From assembly GCF_900104185.1 (NCBI RefSeq), contig NZ_FNIZ01000015.1, positions 1-64,000 on the forward strand: 64,000 nt of DNA. The letters run 5' to 3'. The notes below the pieces were generated by a model that saw nothing but the letters and a program-made list of their open reading frames with translations, did not search any database and had not been told where the DNA came from. A program made the position numbers and the translations under genes. Shown one piece after another: positions 32,290-39,084 of the stretch; within the stretch, counting starts at the first letter, position 1; the number at the start of each line of letters is the position of its first letter. Origin of the DNA: Halobacillus aidingensis (GTDB taxonomy: Bacteria; Bacillota; Bacilli; Bacillales; Halobacillaceae).

Positions 32290-33408
32290 TCACTTTTCAT
32301 TATATAGGGGTGCGACACTCGAAGAAACTGATTTGCTCTCTCTCGTCATCCATAAGGCAAGACCAACGGCTAATACCCCAGCTGTTAATTTACCAACCAA
32401 TACTGGGAAAATCATATCCCTTTCTACACTAGCCACGAACGCAAAATGGCTGCCGATGACAAACGCCCCACTCACCGCAAAGGCAGCATTGACCGTTTTC
32501 CCTCGTTCATCCATATCTTTCATCGTCGCTAACATGGGTAAGTGATGTGCCGTAGAAGCGATCAGCCCTGTTAAGGACGTAGCATTCATGCCTAACCTTT
32601 CACTCAGTTGTCCTATCCATCTCTCTCCCCGCTGATTGATGAAAGCGACAAGAGGATAAGCACCAGCTAATGTAACGGTAATCCTTCCAACGATGATGAT
32701 CCCTTCCGATAAAGGAGCCATCCCCGGCAGGACAACGAACCCTGTCAACGTTTCGATAATAATGAGAGCAAGACCTGTAATGATGATGATTTCAATGGTT
32801 TTTCCGAAATAAGAAAATAACCGGATCGTTATGTTCGTGAACAACCATAATCCCGCCCCGATACAGCCGGAAAGCAAGATAGCCGGCGTCAAATTACGTA
32901 ACATCCACGCCGCTTCATATCCTGCCAGTGCACCACCGACAAAGCATCCGATCGGAACCGTAACTAAACCTGCTAAAATTCCCTTTGAAAAGAAAGGCCG
33001 ATCTTCTTTTTTTACAATCGTAAGCGCAACAGGAATTGTAAAAACAAGCGTCGGTCCCATCATCGTACCGAGGAGTGCCCAGGAAAAAGTGGCCGCTTCC
33101 TCTTCCACAGCTAGAGATTCTGCCAAAGGGTAGGCACCCATGTCAATAGCAAGCATCATAGATGCAAACATCGAAGGATCCGCCCCGAACCATAAAAACA
33201 ACGGGCGGATGACAGGGGCCAGCCACTGGGACAGTACGGGTGCTAGGGATATGATCCCTACCATCGAAAGAGCAAGCGGTCCCATCATCATAAACGCTTC
33301 GTAAAAACGCCACCCGAGAGATAGCCGGTGATTAAGCACATAATAATCAAGGGCACCCAATACCATGAAAATACACATCACAATTAGAATCGCGTCATTA
33401 ACCCACAA
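32290..33408 (-). CDS. eutH: Ethanolamine permease-like protein EutH
   Basis: A polytopic membrane protein of about 372 residues with about ten hydrophobic helices. The segments MLAIDMGAYPLAESLA, LGTMMGPTLVFTIPVALTI, GLIASTAHHLPMLATMKDMD and NAAFAVSGAFVIGSHFAFVAS are characteristic of EutH, which admits ethanolamine or aids its uptake. No other eut gene is near, so it is an isolated transporter in this window. The start is uncertain: TTG at 33408 has an AAGGAAGGGG tract upstream, while a longer TTG start at 33441 has no ribosome site. Confidence 0.85.
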   Translation of the reverse strand: MWVNDAILIVMCIFMVLGALDYYVLNHRLSLGWRFYEAFMMMGPLALSMVGIISLAPVLSQWLAPVIRPLFLWFGADPSMFASMMLAIDMGAYPLAESLAVEEEAATFSWALLGTMMGPTLVFTIPVALTIVKKEDRPFFSKGILAGLVTVPIGCFVGGALAGYEAAWMLRNLTPAILLSGCIGAGLWLFTNITIRLFSYFGKTIEIIIITGLALIIIETLTGFVVLPGMAPLSEGIIIVGRITVTLAGAYPLVAFINQRGERWIGQLSERLGMNATSLTGLIASTAHHLPMLATMKDMDERGKTVNAAFAVSGAFVIGSHFAFVASVERDMIFPVLVGKLTAGVLAVGLALWMTRESKSVSSSVAPLYNEK

Positions 33409-33552
33409 AAGCCCAGCCCCTTCCTTACATTTTTTAATCAATGTTTACGGGAACTTCTACACAGGGTAGGAGTTCTTCTATAATGGCTTGCTCGTCTTTA
33501 CACAGTGGACGCTAACATAGCCATTCAATTTTTTTATAAAGGAGAAGAAGAA

Positions 33553-33957
33553 ATGGTACAAGCTCTGTTCATCGTTGCGGTCATTTTCATTGCAGCGAAT
33601 CTCGTGTACTTTTTCACGAATAAAACATACAGAAAAAGCTACTTCAGCACGGCACTTTTCTTTCAATTATTTTTTGTACTGACAGGTGTATTACTAGGGT
33701 TTACGGTCCTCTACTATTTGCTATCTTTAGATGGAGTCATTCTAGTTACTAGTTTATCATCCCGGGAACCTGTCGAACCAACCTTTTTGGACTTGCTTTA
33801 CTTCAGTGGGGAAACCTTGTTGAGCGTAGGTTATGGTGACATGTTACCTGTGGGGATGGCTCGTTTCTTTGCCTTGCTTGAATCGGGAATCGGCATCCTT
33901 CTCCCTACAGCCTATTTCTTAAAAGCCATGGATGCATCCAGGCAAAAAGAAGATTAA
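33553..33957 (+). CDS. Two-helix potassium channel-like protein
   Basis: A 134-residue membrane protein with three hydrophobic segments and a pore loop. The selectivity filter is SVGYGDMLP (about residues 93-101), a canonical K+ filter followed by the acidic residue. Two N-terminal helices (about 3-22 and 36-60) precede the pore and one follows it. No cytoplasmic RCK domain is attached. Start chosen: ATG at 33553 with AAAGGAGAAG upstream. In a halotolerant cell it could help set K+ balance. Confidence 0.85.
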   Translation: MVQALFIVAVIFIAANLVYFFTNKTYRKSYFSTALFFQLFFVLTGVLLGFTVLYYLLSLDGVILVTSLSSREPVEPTFLDLLYFSGETLLSVGYGDMLPVGMARFFALLESGIGILLPTAYFLKAMDASRQKED

Positions 33958-33975
33958 GAAGGTTTACCTATATAA

Positions 33976-34007
33976 AAAGGACCCTCGCGAAAGGGTCCTT
34001 TCTTATT
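33976..34007. terminator. Bidirectional terminator between the channel gene and msrA
   Basis: AAAGGACCCT and AGGGTCCTTT pair perfectly over 10 bases, with A- and T-rich flanks. It lies between convergent genes. Confidence 0.88.
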
Positions 34008-34479
34008 ATCCAATGGAGCATGCGGCAGATCCATGCTTTTGTAAATATTTCTGGTGATGCTCTTCTGCTTCATAAAAAGTTGTGGCCTCTTCTACTTCTG
34101 TAACGATCGGGCGTTTGAAAATCCCTTTACCTTCCCATTCTTTAATTTTTTCTTCAGCAATGTATTTCTGGCTTGCATCCGAATAAAAAATGACAGAACG
34201 GTATTGGTGACCAACGTCGATTCCCTGCTTGTTGCGGGAAGTCGGATCGTGAGCTTCAAAGAAGATATTTACAAGTTCTGCATAAGTGATTACGGTTGGA
34301 TCGTAGTTCACTTTCACAGATTCCGCGTGTCCACTCTTGCCCGCTTTGACTTGTTCGTATGTCGGGTTATCCAGATGGCCGCCAATATAACCGACCTTCG
34401 TTTCTGTAACCCCTTCGAATTTTTCAAAAAACGCTTCTACTCCCCAAAAACATCCTGCACCGAAAATAGCTGTTGCCAT
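34006..34479 (-). CDS. msrA: Peptide methionine sulfoxide reductase MsrA
   Basis: A 157-residue enzyme that reduces methionine-S-sulfoxide in proteins and free methionine. The catalytic cysteine is in FGAGCFWGVEAFF (residues 5-17), VGYIGGHLDNPTYEQV is the substrate-binding segment, and the recycling cysteine is near the C-terminal HGSAACSIG. There is no MsrB fusion. The gene is preceded on its own strand by a SAM-I riboswitch, so its expression is probably tied to methionine/SAM supply, an uncommon arrangement. Confidence 0.95.
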   Translation of the reverse strand: MATAIFGAGCFWGVEAFFEKFEGVTETKVGYIGGHLDNPTYEQVKAGKSGHAESVKVNYDPTVITYAELVNIFFEAHDPTSRNKQGIDVGHQYRSVIFYSDASQKYIAEEKIKEWEGKGIFKRPIVTEVEEATTFYEAEEHHQKYLQKHGSAACSIG

Positions 34480-34549
34480 TTAACATCTTTCCTTTCCCTT
34501 AACGCAACTTCTATCGAGAGCCTTGACGGTTATGGTGCTTACACGAAAA

Positions 34550-34722
34550 GACCCCTTTTCTTATCCAGTAAGAAAAGGGGTCGCTAATATCCGCACGATC
34601 CTCTCATCTCTTAGAATGTGGATACATTCTACAGGAATTGGCACCGTTCTCGTCAATCCGTAGATTGATTCGATGGTTGCCGGGCATCAAAGGGCCAGTC
34701 CCTCCGCCTCTCTGGATAAGAA
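34550..34722 (-). promoter_or_regulatory. SAM-I (S-box) riboswitch upstream of msrA
   Basis: On the minus strand the leader shows CTTATCCAGAGAGGCGGAGGG, then ACTGGCCC-TTTGATGCCCGGCAACC, then GGTGCCAATTCC and GATGAGAG, the ordered S-box signature (aptamer about 34597-34722). A terminator stem GACCCCTTTTCTTA/TAAGAAAAGGGGTC follows (34550-34582). Its loop and arm include CTGGATAAG, complementary to the 5' strand CTTATCCAG, giving the alternative antiterminator pairing. Confidence 0.93.
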
Positions 34723-34742
34723 GTTTCCGTTATTTATTTTTG

Positions 34743-34771
34743 TTAGTATCCATAGTACTACGTTTTTGTAA
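34743..34771 (-). promoter_or_regulatory. Promoter of the S-box/msrA transcript
   Basis: TTACAA (34766-34771), a 17-base spacer and TACTAA (34743-34748) lie just upstream of the riboswitch on the minus strand. Confidence 0.5.
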
Positions 34772-34893
34772 CGAAGTAAAGGATAACAGATTAAAAATTT
34801 CAAATGATTGTACATCGAGTTTTGTCTTTCTTGATTTCATTGTATTCAGAGCTTAACATGCTCATGCCTGTCTGTAAAAAAATCCGCTTCAGC

Positions 34894-35589
34894 TCAGTTC
34901 TGCCCTGTCGTGTAAACTTCTTCAAACGGCTGAACAATGACGAATCCATCGCCTTCAAACTCCATTTGAATGGACTCCCCGCTTCCGCGTCCAATCAATG
35001 TTTTGAAACTGATGTCTGTTCTGAAATTCGGCTCCAAGTGCCCGGACCATGCCACAGTAGCATGCGGGTCAGTGATTACAGGTTCCCCTGGACGAACTAG
35101 CAGCGTCAATGGTTCATAGTGCGAAGTAATCGCGACGCGTCCACTTCCGCTGAGGGTTACATTGAATAAACCACCCGAAACCATCCCGGCCACTTTTTTC
35201 ATCAGTTTTATATCCCAATCAATGCTCGGCTCAAATGCCAGAAGGTCGTTTCCATTCACTGTGATTGTTTCATTATCCAGGTCAAAAATAGTAATCTTCT
35301 TACCCTGATCGGCAAGGTAAAGACGACCACGGCCAGTAGCCTTCATTAAAGAACTCCCTTCACCAGTCATCGCTTTTTTAAATAAACGACCGACGCCATG
35401 CTCAAGGATGCCCTCTCTTTCAAATTTGATGTTCCCATTATAGGAAATCATCGCGCCTGCTTTAGCCCATACTTGATCGAGTAGATTCACCTCAAGGATT
35501 CTCGGGGTCTCCAGCTCAAAGTAATCATTCTCGGATTCATCCTGCTTCGTTTTTCTAATAAATTCATCAATGGAGTAGTCACTCATCAT
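34894..35589 (-). CDS. AIM24-family protein
   Basis: A 231-residue soluble protein of the AIM24/TIGR00266 family, predicted to form a beta-barrel-like double repeat. The segments VWAKAGAMISYNGNIKF, EGSSLMKATGRGRLYLAD, SGGLFNVTLSGSGRVAIT and ETGEPV-like VRPGEPVITDPHATVAWSG are family marks. Yeast AIM24 is mitochondrial, but the bacterial role is unknown. Two ATGs in a row start the gene behind AAGGAGG. Terminal EVYTTGQN is complete. Confidence 0.85.
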   Translation of the reverse strand: MMSDYSIDEFIRKTKQDESENDYFELETPRILEVNLLDQVWAKAGAMISYNGNIKFEREGILEHGVGRLFKKAMTGEGSSLMKATGRGRLYLADQGKKITIFDLDNETITVNGNDLLAFEPSIDWDIKLMKKVAGMVSGGLFNVTLSGSGRVAITSHYEPLTLLVRPGEPVITDPHATVAWSGHLEPNFRTDISFKTLIGRGSGESIQMEFEGDGFVIVQPFEEVYTTGQN

Positions 35590-35762
35590 CTGTTCCTCCT
35601 TAGCGTATTCTATGATTATTTATGCTTTCTCATTGCTTCTATACCACGATGGATCAAAATCGAGGCCTAAAGTTTTCGGATCTTAGTGGCTATGATTTTA
35701 ATGAGCCTTCGTCATTTACTATTCAATAAAGACGGACAAATCCCTACTGTAAATAAGGATTT

Positions 35763-35936
35763 TCATTCTCCCTCCAAATGCTTGTCAAACCAATCCAACA
35801 CCTCAGGCGCATACTCTTTGAAATGCAGCCTTAGTCCGTGGCCTCCGCACAATTGGAATAATCTGTATGACCCGGTCATGAAAAATCTTCCTTTTCCTAA
35901 CTTTACATACGGAAGGGCGTGTGAAAGGTTTCATTT
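35763..35936 (-). pseudogene. C-terminal remnant of an alpha/beta-hydrolase
   Basis: On the minus strand an open frame encodes ...CGGHGLRLHFKEYAPEVL and ends DWFDKHLEGE-stop. This is the look of an alpha/beta-hydrolase C-terminus, with GGHG at the catalytic histidine. There is no start or ribosome site in the expected place and the N-terminal domain with the nucleophile is missing, so it is a gene fragment. I judged the family by eye only. Confidence 0.45.
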
Positions 35937-36014
35937 TTGGAGGTGCTAGGGAAAGAAACTTCTATAAGAGTTGTGATAGACTCGATGTAACTTCACTTGA
36001 AAGGGAGAATCTGT

Positions 36015-36503
36015 ATGTATGGCTTAGATGAAAAAAGAAATGAACTGCTCCATTTTGTTGAAGAAGTTTCAGAGCAAGAAGCATCTGTCAAGCCTGAAGA
36101 AAATCGTTGGTCCATCCTTGAAGTTTTAGAACATTTATACTTAATGGAACAATTAATCGTTTATCAGATTAATCAGGCTCTCAAGCAAGGTGACACACAA
36201 CAAGCGACAGAAAAACCGATCCATAAGACGACCAACCGCGATTATAAAGTCGAGGCACCAGAGGCCGTTCGCCCGAAAGGCGAGTTCAATACATTGGATG
36301 AAGCGAAAGAAGGTTTGAAAAAAACACGTGAAGCGACGTTATTCCTTATTCACAATAAGGATGAAGAAACTTTGCAAAACCGCGTATTCCCTCACCCCTC
36401 TTTTGGAGATATGAACTTGGAACAATGGGTAGAGTTTATCGGTTGGCACGAACTACGCCACCTGGATCAAATGAAAGAAGTAAAAGCCCACATTCATGCG
36501 TAA
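36015..36503 (+). CDS. DinB-family protein (YfiT-like)
   Basis: A 162-residue four-helix-bundle DinB protein. The metal-site histidines are expected at WSILEVLEHLYLMEQ (near residue 38) and GWHELRHLDQM (near 145), with two in the latter. The PHPSFGDMNLEQWVEFIGWHELRH stretch is typical of the Bacillus YfiT/YuaE group. Start chosen: ATG at 36015 behind AAAGGGAG, as the upstream TTG is inside that site. It is monocistronic and ends at a shared terminator. Confidence 0.87.
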   Translation: MYGLDEKRNELLHFVEEVSEQEASVKPEENRWSILEVLEHLYLMEQLIVYQINQALKQGDTQQATEKPIHKTTNRDYKVEAPEAVRPKGEFNTLDEAKEGLKKTREATLFLIHNKDEETLQNRVFPHPSFGDMNLEQWVEFIGWHELRHLDQMKEVKAHIHA

Positions 36504-36541
36504 TACAAAAACAACCCCCTGAGTTTATAACTCAGGGGGTT
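36504..36541 (-). terminator. Terminator between dinB-like and nhaC-type genes
   Basis: AACCCCCTGAG pairs with CTCAGGGGGTT (11 bp). The T-run is on the minus strand (GTTTTTG after the stem), so it mainly serves the antiporter gene, 12 bases away. Confidence 0.82.
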
Positions 36542-36552
36542 ACTCATACGAC

Positions 36553-38043
36553 TTATTTTTTAAAATCTTCTGGTTTTACTTCCTCACCATTTTTACCGGT
36601 GTAACGAAGCCCCCAGCCTGTCCATGCCGCAATAAACATAACGATTAATAGCAACCAGCCCTGAAAGACGAAGGGGAAGACTTCTCCAGGGCCCACGACA
36701 GGTAAGAAGTCGTATTGATCCGCTGCCCCCTGGACCGTAGCCCATGCGAGCAAAACTCCACCACTCCATGGAAAAATGTAGCCAAGTGAAGAGGTGACCG
36801 TATCCAGGAAGTTGGCTCTTCGATACGGGTGAATGTTCATTTCTGTTCCTAATTTACGAACAAACGGCGCAGCAGCAATCTCAGCCGCTGTATTAATCGT
36901 AATAAATACATTCAAGAAAGCAACGATTCCGAAAATGGAAAGTTCAGCTCGGCGCACCACATTATTGATCAACTTCAAGAAGAAGTTTTTGATGACATCC
37001 ATGGTACCTGCAACATCCAACAGGTAAGCGGCTGCCAAGATGAATAAAATTAAGATCGCCATATTGAAATAGCCACTGATACCATCGATCAATGCCCCTT
37101 CAATGACGGCTTCACCGGCATCGTTTTTATGGATATGCAGGACATCTTTCAAGGAATGACCGGTAAGAAAGATGAACACGGCAGCTGCCAGAATGCCGTA
37201 TGATAGCGACGTCAAAAGATGATGACCGCTTAAGGCCAAATATAGAACTAATGCAAATGGTGCTAACATGAGAAGCCCTTCAGGAGAAACTTCATTTTGA
37301 AGCTGACTGACTACTTGCTGACTGCCCATCTCTCCACCACCGCCAAAAATCACAAATAATATAAGAGCTGGAATGGCTGCAGTGATGGAATATTTAAAGC
37401 GTGAACGCACAACTCCAGGTACGTCCGCATCCTGGGTTGTCGCAGAAACAATCGTCGTGTCCGATACAGGCGCTAAATTATCTCCAAAGACAGCTCCACT
37501 TAATATGGCTGCAAGAAGAATGACTGGATCCGCCCCTAAAATGACCCCGGCAGGATACATCAGGACTCCAAAAGTCGCTACGGTACCATAGCCGGTTCCG
37601 ACAGCGGTCGAAAATAATCCTGCTAAAAGAAAGGTAATTCCTACGAAAGCTCCTCCCTCAAGCCCGGACTGAAAACCGAACCAAATAAGACCGTCGACTA
37701 ATCCACCGGCAGACAACATGTTCGCAAACATTCCTGCCCAAAACCAGGCAATGATCGCAACGACTCCTACAGGCTGGGCCATGCCGGAAATTAAACTCTG
37801 GGCATAATCCGACCATTTGGATTTACACAAGAATAGACCAAGGCCAATACCAATGACCATGCCCAAGACTAATGCTTGTTCTGTCACAAGCCCTGTGACA
37901 CTTAATACAATTGCCCATATGATGAAAAACACTAAAGGTATGGTAGCAGTGAAGACGCCTCCGCGAAACTCTAACTTCCGTACGTCTTTTTCTCCTAACG
38001 CTTCATCAATGACTTGTTCTTTTTTTTGATCTTTATCTGCCAC
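36553..38043 (-). CDS. NhaC-family Na+/H+ antiporter
   Basis: A 496-residue polytopic membrane protein with about 12 helices. GAVFGDNLAPVSDTTIVSA (near 190-210) is the hallmark of the NhaC family, repeated in the second half by AEIAAAPFVRKLG. The N-terminus is charged and cytoplasmic. It would exchange Na+ for H+ (or malate/lactate pairs in some members), important in a halophile. Start chosen: GTG at 38043 behind GAGGAGGG. A second member of the family lies at 61485-62786 but is only moderately similar. Confidence 0.9.
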   Translation of the reverse strand: MADKDQKKEQVIDEALGEKDVRKLEFRGGVFTATIPLVFFIIWAIVLSVTGLVTEQALVLGMVIGIGLGLFLCKSKWSDYAQSLISGMAQPVGVVAIIAWFWAGMFANMLSAGGLVDGLIWFGFQSGLEGGAFVGITFLLAGLFSTAVGTGYGTVATFGVLMYPAGVILGADPVILLAAILSGAVFGDNLAPVSDTTIVSATTQDADVPGVVRSRFKYSITAAIPALILFVIFGGGGEMGSQQVVSQLQNEVSPEGLLMLAPFALVLYLALSGHHLLTSLSYGILAAAVFIFLTGHSLKDVLHIHKNDAGEAVIEGALIDGISGYFNMAILILFILAAAYLLDVAGTMDVIKNFFLKLINNVVRRAELSIFGIVAFLNVFITINTAAEIAAAPFVRKLGTEMNIHPYRRANFLDTVTSSLGYIFPWSGGVLLAWATVQGAADQYDFLPVVGPGEVFPFVFQGWLLLIVMFIAAWTGWGLRYTGKNGEEVKPEDFKK

Positions 38044-38180
38044 TAGAATTCCCTCCTCTACCAACGTTAACTGTACAATAGTTTATCATCCCATGTGTAT
38101 AGATGTAATGTCACGAATTTTTTCATAATTTTTGAAAAGTGGTGTATCATCAAGTGAAAAGTAATGAAAGGAGATGGAAT

Positions 38181-38678
38181 ATGCTACAATTGATTCCTTT
38201 TCAAGAAAAAGATTTCAATACAATATTCGATTGGATTGTTTCCCCAAGATTCCTTATGCAGTGGGGTGGACCGATGTTCAACTTTCCATTAACCCACCAG
38301 CAACTGATGGATTACAAAGACGCCGAAGACCGCCGAGCTTTCCAAGTGTATGATCCGTCACTGGATACAATCATTGGACACCTCTCCATAGGACGTATAG
38401 ATAAAGATCAAAAACAGGGACGAATTGGAAAGGTCATCGTTTCTCCTGAATACAGAGGAAAGGGATATGGACAACAGATGATCCAGCTAATTTCCATGTA
38501 CGCCTTTCAGCAACTCGATCTAGAAAAAGTGACATTAGGTGTCTTCGACTTTAATACAGGAGCCATCCGCTGTTATGAGAATGCCGGTTTCACTATAGAC
38601 CGATACTTAAAAAACCACCGGTCTTTCGAAGACGAAATGTGGAGCCTTTATGAAATGAGTCTCAATAAATATACATAA
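38181..38678 (+). CDS. GNAT-family N-acetyltransferase
   Basis: A 165-residue acetyltransferase. VIVSPEYRGKGYGQQMIQLI (about 84-103) is the acetyl-CoA loop R-G-x-G-x-G/Q, followed by VTLGVFDFNTGAIRCYENAGF. The N-terminal half resembles small RimJ/AAC(6')-like enzymes. Start chosen: ATG at 38181 behind AAAGGAG; the longer start has no ribosome site. Substrate unknown. It ends at a terminator. Confidence 0.85.
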   Translation: MLQLIPFQEKDFNTIFDWIVSPRFLMQWGGPMFNFPLTHQQLMDYKDAEDRRAFQVYDPSLDTIIGHLSIGRIDKDQKQGRIGKVIVSPEYRGKGYGQQMIQLISMYAFQQLDLEKVTLGVFDFNTGAIRCYENAGFTIDRYLKNHRSFEDEMWSLYEMSLNKYT

Positions 38679-38685
38679 AACCTAT

Positions 38686-38723
38686 GAGGGGAGAATATCA
38701 CGCGTTCTCTCCTCTTACTTTTT
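38686..38723 (+). terminator. Terminator of the GNAT gene
   Basis: GAGGGGAGAA pairs with TTCTCTCCTC (one wobble), followed by TTACTTTTTC. Confidence 0.75.
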
Positions 38724-38904
38724 CATACTCCCCACATTCCTATACACCCCCGCCCGCACGAAACCTCTCATAGACCGTTTTTTATGTAAATGATTGGGTG
38801 ACCAGGTCATACATATTCTTCCAAATAACACATCTAAGATTTTCATTTTGTGTTTTATGGGGAAAGAATTTAAAATAGAAGAAGTATGTTTATGCATGAT
38901 TATA

Positions 38905-38918
38905 AGTTAACGCTTACA
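38905..38918. promoter_or_regulatory. cre-like site upstream of ppc
   Basis: On the minus strand TGTAAGCGTTAACT fits the CcpA consensus TGWAANCGNTNWCA except at the last base. It lies about 80 bases upstream of the ppc -35 box. Apart from this site and the promoter, 38724-39084 shows nothing recognisable; a 60-codon minus-strand frame there lacks a ribosome site. Confidence 0.45.
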
Positions 38919-38999
38919 TGTCTTGGCATTCTTATATTTACCATATTCTTCTGACAGTGGTAATGGGGCAACCGTTGATGGTAACACGGTTCGAAGTGT

Positions 39000-39027
39000 T
39001 TGACTATGCAAATTATTCTGATAACAT
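39000..39027 (+). promoter_or_regulatory. Candidate promoter of ppc
   Basis: TTGACT (39000-39005), a 16-base spacer and TAACAT (39022-39027) lie about 57 bases upstream of the ppc start. Confidence 0.5.
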
Positions 39028-39084
39028 TATGAAACACATAGGCAATTTTATCTTACTTAAATGATCTGACAGGAAGGTGAAAGT

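Noticed and set aside
38715-38897. 60-codon minus-strand frame ahead of ppc
   Set aside because: No ribosome-binding site, no recognisable family, and composition like non-coding DNA.
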